Assembly: GCF_027214025.1 (NCBI RefSeq) | Contig: NZ_JAPWHB010000007.1 | Location: forward strand, 124,001-188,000 | Direction: 5' to 3' | Source of the DNA: Parahoeflea alexandrii | GTDB lineage: Bacteria > Pseudomonadota > Alphaproteobacteria > Rhizobiales > Rhizobiaceae | DNA: 64,000 nucleotides | Shown here: positions 25,836-32,939 of the stretch, piece by piece | How positions within the stretch are numbered: position 1 is the first letter of the stretch | Layout: each line of letters opens with the position of its first letter | Position numbers and translations under genes: made by a program | Notes under the pieces: generated by a model | Databases searched by the model: none | What the model saw: only the letters and a program-made list of their open reading frames with translations | What the model was told of the DNA's origin: nothing

Positions 25836-27071
25836 CTACTCCGCCGCCACGGCTTCGGCCGGCTGCAGCCGCAGCAAGGTCCTGTCGCAATACCAGTCGA
25901 CGAACTGGATGACGCCGTCCTCGTGCAGTTGCGAGTAGGGCCCCGGCTCGTAGGCGGGCGAGTTGATGCCTGCCTGGTTGTCCTCGACCACCTGCCTGTC
26001 CTCGTCATTGGTGGCGAGCCAGACCTCGGTCAACCGCTTGAGGTCGTAATCGACACCCTCGACCGCGTCTTTGCGCACGATCCATTTGGTCGTGACCTCG
26101 GTGGTGGTCGGGCTCAGCGGCAGCACCCGGAAAACGACAGCGTGGTCGCCGAGGAAATGGTTCCAGCTGTTCGGATAGTGGAAGAAGAGAAGGGAGCCGG
26201 CGTCGAAGAACGGCATCCGGCCGAGCGGCTTCGCACAGCCCCGCTTCGAGTCCATCGTGTAGCTTTCGGCGTTGTTCAGCAGCGGCACGCGCGCCAACCG
26301 CCATTGCGACGTCGGATGGATGAGGAAGCGTGACGGAAGGCCGGCCGCCTCGCAGCGCTGCCAATGCCGTTCGACTTCGTCGTCGACTACCCCATCGCGC
26401 GGAGCCGTGATCGTCGGTTTGTCAGAGAATGTCCGGCACAGGCTCGGATGATTGCCGCCGCAATGATAGCACTCGCGATTGTTCTCGATCACCAGCTTCC
26501 AGTTGCCGTTTTCAATGATGGTGCTCTCGAAGGCGACCTTGCCGCCATTGAGATCATGAGGAGCGAGATAGCGGCCGAGTTCGTCGCCAAGCGGCTCGAA
26601 GTCGGGCGCCTCGGCGGCGACGCAGACGAACACCAAGCCGCCCGCCTCGCGGCAATGCACCGGCTTCAGCCCGTGCGCCGCCGCGTCGAAGTCGGCACCC
26701 ATGTCGCGGGCATAGAGCAACCTCCCGTCGAGCTCGAAGGTCCATTGGTGATAGGGGCAGACGAGTTTCGGCGCCGAGCCTTTGACCGCCGAACAGATGC
26801 GCTGGCCGCGATGACGGCACACATTGTGGAAGGCGCGGATCGCGCCATCGCCGCCGCGGACGATCAGCACCGGATAGGCGCCGATCTTCATCGTGACATA
26901 GCTTCCGGTCTTCGGGACCTCGCAGGCCGGGATGGCGAACAGCCATTCGCGATAGAACAGGTTCTCGAGATCCATCTCGTAGATGTCGGGATCGGTGTAG
27001 AAGGGGCGCGGCAGGCTGTAGCCTTCCCGTCTTCCATACAACATGGCCAGTGCATCGGCATTGCTCGGCAT
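25836..27071 (-). CDS. gbcA: Glycine betaine monooxygenase, Rieske oxygenase subunit (GbcA-like)
   Basis: A 411-aa Rieske non-heme iron oxygenase. The Rieske ligands are Cys85, His87, Cys105 and His108 (CRHRGQRIC...CPYHQW). The mononuclear iron site lies in ENNRECYHCGGNHPSLC near residue 200. With GbcB it would demethylate glycine betaine to dimethylglycine, releasing formaldehyde, using O2 and NADH. The start at 27071 has a GGAGTGTCTTGCG leader; the upstream in-frame extension is unlike the family. A cobalamin riboswitch lies 120-290 nt upstream on the same strand, which is unexpected for this enzyme. Related substrates such as stachydrine or carnitine-type betaines cannot be excluded. Confidence 0.85.
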   Translation of the reverse strand: MPSNADALAMLYGRREGYSLPRPFYTDPDIYEMDLENLFYREWLFAIPACEVPKTGSYVTMKIGAYPVLIVRGGDGAIRAFHNVCRHRGQRICSAVKGSAPKLVCPYHQWTFELDGRLLYARDMGADFDAAAHGLKPVHCREAGGLVFVCVAAEAPDFEPLGDELGRYLAPHDLNGGKVAFESTIIENGNWKLVIENNRECYHCGGNHPSLCRTFSDKPTITAPRDGVVDDEVERHWQRCEAAGLPSRFLIHPTSQWRLARVPLLNNAESYTMDSKRGCAKPLGRMPFFDAGSLLFFHYPNSWNHFLGDHAVVFRVLPLSPTTTEVTTKWIVRKDAVEGVDYDLKRLTEVWLATNDEDRQVVEDNQAGINSPAYEPGPYSQLHEDGVIQFVDWYCDRTLLRLQPAEAVAAE

Positions 27072-27197
27072 CGCAAGACACTCCAAAATCCGCGCGCGGC
27101 GGGACCGGATCTTACGGATGACAAACGGGACCGTTCGCGGACCGGCCGCCAGCGCCTGTCCACGACTCGCCCCCACCGCCACCCGCGGTTTGACGTC

Positions 27198-27359
27198 GCC
27201 TGAAGGCTGGTTTCCGGGCTCGGGATTCACGGAGCGCGACGCCTTCTCGGACGCTGGTGTCCAATGGCAATTGCCGCGCTCTATTCCCTTACCGTTGCGG
27301 GGGCAGCGCCGGTTTTTCACCGGCTTCCCAATTCTCCCGCCTTGTGGGCGGGCACCTTC
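27198..27359 (-). promoter_or_regulatory. Third cobalamin riboswitch, upstream of gbcAB
   Basis: Read on the reverse strand, the core elements occur in order: AAGGTGCCC near 27357, GGGAAGCCGGTG at 27327-27316, CTGCCCCCGCAACGGTAAGG at 27305-27286, CCATTGG near 27266, and the B12 box GAGCCCGGAAACCAGCC at 27221-27205. Its sequence differs from the two riboswitches at nrdAB, so it is not a recent copy. About 125 nt of leader without an obvious terminator hairpin separates it from gbcA. Confidence 0.92.
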
Positions 27360-27594
27360 GGCTTGATTTCAAGCTAGCCGATTTCCCGGGCGGCACAGCC
27401 GGAAAATGCGTCATGGGCGGTTCCCATTCCGACATCGGAGGCCTGCAAGTCGCTTTGTGACAACGACGAGGATGCGGACGCCTTGCGAGCGGGAGACCAA
27501 CCCTGCACAATCGTGTTGTTTCTGGATCCGAACGCGAAGCGACAGAAGAGAGGGCACCAGAAGATTCCCGGCTCTACAACGCTTCGGTGTCGCT

Positions 27595-28092
27595 TCAGAG
27601 ATGCGCGGCAAGGCTGCCAAACTGTCCCCGATGATACAGAAGTGGCCTTGCGTCCGGGGCGTAGTCCAGATGCCTGACCTGTCCCAGGAAAAGGACATGA
27701 TCCCCCGCCTCGACCTCGCGGGCGACATCGGCCACCAGAAGGGCTGCAGCGCTGCGCAGGGTGGGCAAACCATGGCGGTCCTGGAACAGGTTCGTCAGTG
27801 TATCGTCAGGCCGTCCGGCGAAATGCATGGCATGGGGGCGCATATCCTGAGTGAGTATATTCACCGCAAAACGGCATGATTTCCGGATCTTGCCCAGCAT
27901 CCTGGATCGGCGGTCCAGCGAGATGGAGATCAAGGGCGGATCGAGCGACACCGACATGAATGCACTGACCGTCATGCCGTGATCGCCTTCGCTTGTGCGG
28001 GTGGTGATGACCGTGACGCCGGTGGCGAACCGGCCGCAGCAGTCGCGCAGGGCGCGCGGGTCGATATGCTCGAGAACTGCTGTGTCGGGCAT
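27595..28092 (-). CDS. Flavin reductase-like FMN-binding protein
   Basis: A 165-aa flavin reductase domain protein (HpaC/split-barrel type). Typical segments are CGRFATGVTVITT near 17, GMTVSAFMSVSLDPPLISISL near 39, FAVNIL near 73 and the closing LLYHRGQF. It would reduce FMN or FAD with NAD(P)H and hand it to a partner oxygenase. It is the last gene of the mesX-mesD unit, 117 nt after mesD. Because MesD needs oxygen and MesX, a flavin supply role is plausible but inferred. The ATG at 28092 follows GGAAGACGACCCC; a TTG 18 nt earlier is the alternative start. Confidence 0.8.
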   Translation of the reverse strand: MPDTAVLEHIDPRALRDCCGRFATGVTVITTRTSEGDHGMTVSAFMSVSLDPPLISISLDRRSRMLGKIRKSCRFAVNILTQDMRPHAMHFAGRPDDTLTNLFQDRHGLPTLRSAAALLVADVAREVEAGDHVLFLGQVRHLDYAPDARPLLYHRGQFGSLAAHL

Positions 28093-28209
28093 GGGGTCGT
28101 CTTCCGTCAAATGGTGATTCTGGTGCAGACCAGGGCCGGTCCACGGTCAGGGGTCCCTTGGCAGTATTGGCGAGGCGCAGAATGCGCTCGCTGCACTATG
28201 CGCCAGACC

Positions 28210-29253
28210 CTACTCCGCAGCGAGCGGGGTCGAGAGTTCTCTGCGGATGATCTCGGCACCTGCGCTCAGGGCGTTGAGCTTGCCTCTGGCGACCGCGCGT
28301 GAAAGCGGCGCCATGCCGCAGTTGGTGCAGGGATAGAGCTTGTCCGCATCCACGAACCGAAGCGCCTTGCGCAAGGTGTCGGCGACCTCCTCCGGCGTTT
28401 CGATGGTGTTGCTTGCCACGTCGATGGCGCCGACCATCACCTTCTTGCCGCGCAGGAGTTCGATCAGGTCGATCGGGACATGCGAGTTGTGGCATTCCAG
28501 CGAAACCAGATCGATATTGGAGGCCTGAAGTCTGGGGAAGGTTCGTTCGTACTGACGCCATTCCGATCCCAGGGTCTTTTTCCAGTCGGTATTGGCCTTG
28601 ATGCCGTAGCCATAGCAGATATGAACGGCCGTCTCGCAATTGAGCCCTTCGATCGCCCTTTCCAGGGTGGCAACGCCCCAATCATTCACCTCGTCGAAGA
28701 ACACGTTGAAGGCAGGTTCGTCGAACTGGATGATGTCCACGCCGGCGGCTTCGAGCTCGCGGGCCTCCTGATTGAGGATGGTGGCGAACTCCCAGGCGAG
28801 TTTCTCGCGACTGCGATAGTGGGCGTCATAGAGCGTATCGATCATGGTCATCGGCCCCGGCAGCGCCCATTTGATCGGGCTGTCGGTCTGCGCGCGCAAG
28901 AATTTTGCATCCTCCACGAAGACCGGCTTGTCGCGGGAGACTGGTCCCACAACGGTAGGGACACTTGCATCGTAGCGGTCACGGATCTTTACGGTTTCGC
29001 GCTTTTCAAAATCGACGCCGGTCAGATACTCGATAAAGGTGGTGACGAAATGCTGGCGGGTCTGTTCACCGTCAGAGACGATGTCGATCCCGGCGCGCTG
29101 CTGCTCGGAAAGGGTGACGCGCAACGCGTCCTGCTTGCCCTCGACCAACGCTTCACCCTCAAGCTTCCAGGGCGACCAGAGCTTTTCGGGCTCGGCGAGC
29201 CAGGAAGGTTTGGGAAGGCTGCCGGCAGTCGATGTGGGAAGTAATCTGGTCAT
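28210..29253 (-). CDS. mesD: Core-MetE-type, folate- and B12-independent methionine synthase (MesD-like)
   Basis: A 347-aa protein matching only the C-terminal catalytic half of MetE (full MetE is about 750 aa). Seen are LLPTSTAGSLPKP at the start, GIDIVSDGEQTRQHF near 54, DIIQFDEPAFN near 196, and zinc-site residues in LECHNSHVPID and YPCTNCGMAPLSRAVA. The neighbour is a DUF1852 protein, the pairing that defines the MesD/MesX system described for aerobic bacteria, in which methionine is made without folate or cobalamin from an unidentified methyl donor. It is co-oriented with mesX (29-nt gap) and a MetR-like regulator. Confidence 0.88.
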   Translation of the reverse strand: MTRLLPTSTAGSLPKPSWLAEPEKLWSPWKLEGEALVEGKQDALRVTLSEQQRAGIDIVSDGEQTRQHFVTTFIEYLTGVDFEKRETVKIRDRYDASVPTVVGPVSRDKPVFVEDAKFLRAQTDSPIKWALPGPMTMIDTLYDAHYRSREKLAWEFATILNQEARELEAAGVDIIQFDEPAFNVFFDEVNDWGVATLERAIEGLNCETAVHICYGYGIKANTDWKKTLGSEWRQYERTFPRLQASNIDLVSLECHNSHVPIDLIELLRGKKVMVGAIDVASNTIETPEEVADTLRKALRFVDADKLYPCTNCGMAPLSRAVARGKLNALSAGAEIIRRELSTPLAAE

Positions 29254-29282
29254 TGAGTTTACCTTGTATTTCTTGAGGCAGA

Positions 29283-30260
29283 TCAGGCGGCGAACCGGGC
29301 GGACCATGCGTCCAGAACGGCCCGATGCGGCTTGATGAAGTGGTCTTCGGCAAATTTGCCTTGTTCAACGGCCAGTTGGCTGCGCTCTTGCCGATCGTAG
29401 ACGATCCGGGTCAGCGAATGATCCTGATGTTCCAGGCTCGGCCGATAGCATTCGCCCGCGGCGGAATTGGCGTTGTAGATCTCGGGCCGGTAGATTTTCT
29501 GGAATGTCTCCATCGTGGCGATGGTCCCGATCAGCTCCAGATTCGAGTAGTCATTGAGCAGATCCCCGAAGAAGTAAAAGGCCAGCGGCGCCGCGCTCTC
29601 CGGGGGCATGAAGTAGCGGACCCGCAGCCCCATTTTCCGGAAATACTGCTCGGTCAGGGAGCTTTCGTTCGGCTGGTATTCGAAGCCCAGAACCGGGTGG
29701 CGATTGGCTGTTTGCCGATAGATCTTGTTGTGGGAGACGCTCAGGCAGATCACCGGCAGCTTGCCGAACCGCGCGGTGTAGGCGTCGGAGGACACGAAGC
29801 TCTTGAACAGCTTGCCGTGCAGATCGCCGAAGTCGTCGGGAATGCCGAAGCCGGTCTGACCCCTGTTGTATTCCGGCAGCCGCACGCTGAAGTCGTAGTC
29901 CCGCACATAGGAAGAGAAGTTGTTCCCGACGAGCCCTTCGATGCGCGCATCGGCCTTGCGGTCGAGGATCGTCGTCTTCAACACCTCGATGGCCGGAAAG
30001 GCGTTGCCCGAACCATCGATATCCAGATCGACGGAAACGATGTCCAGTTCAACACCGTAACGATCGCCATCGGGATTGTCCCACAGCGCAAGGCTGTTGA
30101 AACGGTTGTCGATCATCCGCAGCGCATTGCGCAGATTCTGCTTTCGATTCTCCCCGCGCGCAAGGTTGGCGAAATTGGTGGTGAGCCGGGTGCCGTCGGC
30201 GGGCCTGTAATCTTCGTCGAACCGAATGCTTTTGATCGAAAAGGTGAAGTCCGGGGTCAT
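29283..30260 (-). CDS. mesX: DUF1852 protein MesX, partner of MesD
   Basis: A 325-aa protein recognised as DUF1852/MesX. Characteristic stretches are FSIKSIRFDEDYRPADGTR near the start, TNFANLARGENRKQNLRNAL, RNALRMIDNRFNSLALWDNP, and ELIGTIATMETFQKIYRPEIYN near the end. MesX is reported to be required together with MesD and oxygen for methionine synthesis; its chemistry is unknown. No signal peptide or membrane segment is visible, so it is cytoplasmic. The gene lies 155 nt downstream of the metR-like gene, and a 19-nt palindrome (30344-30362) lies 84 bp before its start. Confidence 0.87.
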   Translation of the reverse strand: MTPDFTFSIKSIRFDEDYRPADGTRLTTNFANLARGENRKQNLRNALRMIDNRFNSLALWDNPDGDRYGVELDIVSVDLDIDGSGNAFPAIEVLKTTILDRKADARIEGLVGNNFSSYVRDYDFSVRLPEYNRGQTGFGIPDDFGDLHGKLFKSFVSSDAYTARFGKLPVICLSVSHNKIYRQTANRHPVLGFEYQPNESSLTEQYFRKMGLRVRYFMPPESAAPLAFYFFGDLLNDYSNLELIGTIATMETFQKIYRPEIYNANSAAGECYRPSLEHQDHSLTRIVYDRQERSQLAVEQGKFAEDHFIKPHRAVLDAWSARFAA

Positions 30261-30343
30261 TTGAGGTCGTGTCCTGGCTGAGGGGCAATGCTTGCTGTAT
30301 GCCCGAGCCAGAGCATGAATAAAAATGACTTCTCCTCAGAAAG

Positions 30344-30362
30344 GCATGACACTGAGTCATGC
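30344..30362. promoter_or_regulatory. Palindromic MetR-type operator upstream of mesX
   Basis: GCATGACACTGAGTCATGC is a perfect 7-bp inverted repeat with a 5-nt spacer and fits a LysR-type T-N11-A box. A near copy with the same 6-nt arms and spacing lies before the regulator gene at 31292-31310. Position 84 bp upstream of mesX suits an activator. Confidence 0.65.
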
Positions 30363-30415
30363 GAAGGGCGCTGTAGTCAAACACTGAAAGGGTGGATCCG
30401 GCCGAAGGTAGCCCT

Positions 30416-31288
30416 TCAGATCTGAACGGTCTCGGCCAGCCGTATGAAGCCTTCCAGATAGCTGGCAGCCATGCCTTCGCGATGGCCCAGATGAATGGAC
30501 TTGGCGATCCCCTCGCCAATCCGTACGCTCTTCACCCCCTTGGCCCCGCGTAACAGCCAGTCGGGGGTCGCACTGACGGCGCGGCCCGACGCCACCAGCC
30601 GCAACATCAGATCGGTCGTCTCCACGGTGCGGTGACGGCGCGGCAAGGCATTCGCAGGGACAAGGAATCGGGTGTAGATATCCAGCCTTTCGCGGGCGAC
30701 GGGATAGGTGATCAGGATCTCGCTTGCCAGATCCTCGGGCACGACCCGCGACTTTTGCGCCAAGGGGTGGGTTTCGGCCACAGCCAGAACCAGTTCGTAA
30801 TCAAAGACAGGCTTGTATGTGAGCCCCGGACGTTCGATCGGATCGGGAGTGACGAGAATGTCGATTTCATGGCCCAGGAGCGCAGTCAGGCCGCCGAACT
30901 GGAAGGCCGTGGTCACATCCAGCTCGACATCGGGCCATTCCGCCAGAAACGGGTCGACCACCCGCATGAGCCAGTCCTGGCAGGGATGACACTCCATCCC
31001 CACCCGGATGGCGCCGCGCCGGCCGCGCGCATAATCCTCCAGCACCGTCGCGCCATGCTCAAGCTGTGGCAGCACCCGATGCGCCAGCCCCAAGAGATAC
31101 TCTCCCGTAAGCGTCAGGCGCAGCTTGTGCCCCTCGCGCTCCCAGAGCTTGACGTCATGACGCGCCTCGAACCGCCGGATCGCATGACTGACCGCCGATT
31201 GTGTCAGGCAGAGCTTGTCGGCGGCCTGGGTCAGGCTGCCGGTCCGGTCAATCTCGCGCAGGATGGCCAAAGGTTGGATATCGATCAT
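30416..31288 (-). CDS. metR: LysR-family regulator, MetR-like
   Basis: A 290-aa LysR protein. The helix-turn-helix covers residues 1-60 (SLTQAADKLCLTQSAVSHAIRRFE), and the effector domain includes IRVGMECHPCQDWLMRVVDPFL, close to MetR proteins that sense homocysteine. It heads the metR-mesX-mesD-flavin reductase unit. The ATG at 31288 was chosen because the conserved MIDIQPLAILREIDRTGSL start matches the family; the in-frame extension upstream is not conserved and covers the operator. Methionine-pathway regulation is supported by the neighbouring methionine synthase. Confidence 0.85.
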   Translation of the reverse strand: MIDIQPLAILREIDRTGSLTQAADKLCLTQSAVSHAIRRFEARHDVKLWEREGHKLRLTLTGEYLLGLAHRVLPQLEHGATVLEDYARGRRGAIRVGMECHPCQDWLMRVVDPFLAEWPDVELDVTTAFQFGGLTALLGHEIDILVTPDPIERPGLTYKPVFDYELVLAVAETHPLAQKSRVVPEDLASEILITYPVARERLDIYTRFLVPANALPRRHRTVETTDLMLRLVASGRAVSATPDWLLRGAKGVKSVRIGEGIAKSIHLGHREGMAASYLEGFIRLAETVQI

Positions 31289-31291
31289 TGA

Positions 31292-31310
31292 GCATGAGTC
31301 CTTGTCATGT
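31292..31310. promoter_or_regulatory. Second copy of the MetR-type operator, at the metR start
   Basis: GCATGAGTCCTTGTCATGT shares both arms (GCATGA and GTCATG, same spacing) with the palindrome before mesX. It covers the AAGGA ribosome binding site of metR, 4 bp from the start codon, so the regulator probably represses itself here. Confidence 0.6.
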
Positions 31311-31509
31311 ATCTTCGGCGTAATCCTAATCCACATCATGATCAACCGTGGCTGCGATACTTCCGAGGGCCGCTTCGGCTATCCCCGCACCTGCAGCGCG
31401 CGATCATTCGGTTGGGCCATTTCGAGGAAGATGATTTCTGCGAAGAGGAATAGGCACACGGGCATCGTAAACTTGACGGCAACGAGGGCAGACAATGCCG
31501 CCGGCCTAT

Positions 31510-32015
31510 TTCGCCGGTCATGCTCGGACGGTTTTCGCCCACGGGTTCATCGCCGCTGAACGCAATTCGCAATAATGCTTGGAGGGATGTTGTGGCGCGG
31601 GATGTGGAACAGGTTGGCATTGGGTCATGGATGGAGACAAAACGCTGTAGATGTCGCTGTGACTTGCAGCGTTTCATGATCCTCACTCACGGCGATCGTC
31701 CCTGGCATTTCGGCGGCTTTGAACGAGAACCTCCAAGACTAAACCGTCCTGATCACCTGCGCGCCACGGCCAATGCTTCTTGCCACGGATTGAAACAACG
31801 GCTTTATCCAGATGTCACTTGTCCCCAAGCCGGCCGGATGATCGACGCCGGATGTCGTTGGCAAAGGTGCAGCCGAATTTCTCCGCCCACATCCGGACGG
31901 TTTGGTGCGAGACAATGATCCCGCGGGCAGCAAGCCCTCGACCATTCGCAGGCTGAGAGTGAACCGGAAACAGAGCCACACGGCGTGGGCAATGTTCGAC
32001 CTTGACCCCGTCACA
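31510..32015 (-). pseudogene. Decayed IS6-family transposase (frameshifts and internal deletion)
   Basis: On the reverse strand, pieces of one transposase are found in order but in different frames. They are HAVWLCFRFTLSLRMVEGLL near 31960, ARGIIVSHQTVRMWAEKFG near 31900, LGDK followed by a stop then HLDKAVVSIRGKKHWPWRA near 31800, DQDGLVLEVLVQSRRNA near 31740, and MKRCKSQRHLQRFVSIHDP near 31660. The central catalytic part is missing. This is a different IS6 subgroup from the intact copy at 18.5 kb. Confidence 0.75.
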
Positions 32016-32139
32016 GCCCGAGGCGGCCAGTGCCAGGTCGAGGGTGTCAGTGAAGTCGTCCACTTTTACGCTGGTGCATGGCTTCCCCCTCTCATCGTTT
32101 GCATTGCAAACGACTGCCGGGCAATGGGACGATGATGTA

Positions 32140-32330
32140 TCGCGAGGCGATCGGCATGGTCAATCTTGTTGTGGGACGCCGTGAACTCGGAGCCGCGACC
32201 CTGGCTGAGGCGGCGGCCGCGCCGCCCTTCGCGCTGCGACTGCTGAAGCGGTCGCTGAATCGAACCTTCGATGTGCGGGGCATGCGGTCGGCGCTGGAGG
32301 CGGATTTCGGCGATGCAGACACCAGATGTC
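32140..32330 (+). pseudogene. C-terminal fragment of an enoyl-CoA hydratase (crotonase)
   Basis: The segment REAIGMVNLVV followed by APPFALRLLKRSLNRTFDVR matches the end of crotonase-family proteins, with a short internal deletion around the LAEAAAA stretch. The N-terminal two thirds, with the catalytic site, is absent and the fragment lies between two transposase remnants. It is not functional. Confidence 0.65.
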
Positions 32331-32585
32331 AGGTTCAATCGCCGCCGTTTTCCGCCGCAAATCGTTGCTCACGCAGTTTGGCTTTACCCGCGGTTCAATC
32401 CGAGCCTGCGTGAGGTTGAGGAAATGCTGCTTGAGCGTGGGATCGACGTTTCCCATGTGACGGTCCGTCGCTGGATCGCCAATTTCGGCCCCCAGATTGC
32501 ACGCAACCTGCGACGACGGCAGGCTTGACCCGACGATGTTTGGTCTCTGGACGAGGTCTTCGTGAAAATTCTTGGCCCGGGCCGT
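32313..32585 (+). pseudogene. Truncated IS6-family transposase, N-terminal part
   Basis: MQTPDVRFNRRRFPPQIV, AHAVWLYPRFNPSLREVEEM and GIDVSHVTVRRWIANFGPQI form an IS6 transposase N-terminus. An in-frame TGA at 32526-32528 interrupts it, after which WSLDEVFVKILGPGR continues the catalytic domain before sequence resemblance ends near 32580. The break abuts the 3' end of the convergent HIU-hydrolase-like gene. Confidence 0.8.
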
Positions 32586-32588
32586 GTG

Positions 32589-32939
32589 TCACGAAGACCA
32601 CCAGCCAGAAAAGCTGTTGGGGGAGAGCATTACCGGCAGGTGGTAGTGTCCTGATCGCTCGGGGAGGGTAATCCGCACGGCAACCTCGTCAACAATTTGC
32701 GGGCCGCTGCGAGGGATGTTTCTACCCTCCCAGAATGCGCGACTACGGATGACAAGTTCAAGCGCGCCATCGTCGGCTATGGCCTCTGTCGGGATCTCGG
32801 CCTGAAGTCGCCCTCCCGCGTCGGTCACGCCCGAGAACAGCAATGTGCCATCACAACGATTGCAGAGGGAAAGCCCGACACCGGCGGCATGTGTGCCGTC
32901 GGTGCCATTCAGGACATGGGTGGTGAATTTGAGCGTCAT
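32589..32939 (-). CDS. 5-hydroxyisourate hydrolase-like (transthyretin-related) protein with altered C-terminus
   Basis: A 116-aa transthyretin-like protein. TTHVLNGTDGTHAAGVGLSL at residues 5-24 has the expected N-terminal His motif (HVLN), and HYHLPVMLSPNSFS near 98 matches the last strands. The family's invariant C-terminal YRGS is missing; the protein ends SGWWSS, exactly where a truncated IS6 copy begins. The authentic end may therefore have been lost and activity reduced. It overlaps the next upstream gene (ThDP enzyme) by 4 nt, so the two are coupled. Known enzymes hydrolyse 5-hydroxyisourate in purine breakdown, but no other urate genes are here. Confidence 0.7.
   Translation of the reverse strand: MTLKFTTHVLNGTDGTHAAGVGLSLCNRCDGTLLFSGVTDAGGRLQAEIPTEAIADDGALELVIRSRAFWEGRNIPRSGPQIVDEVAVRITLPERSGHYHLPVMLSPNSFSGWWSS

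Noticed and set aside
24713-25912. 399-codon forward ORF opposite gbcB
   Set aside because: The reverse frame has FAD, NAD and [2Fe-2S] motifs; the forward frame is a shadow.
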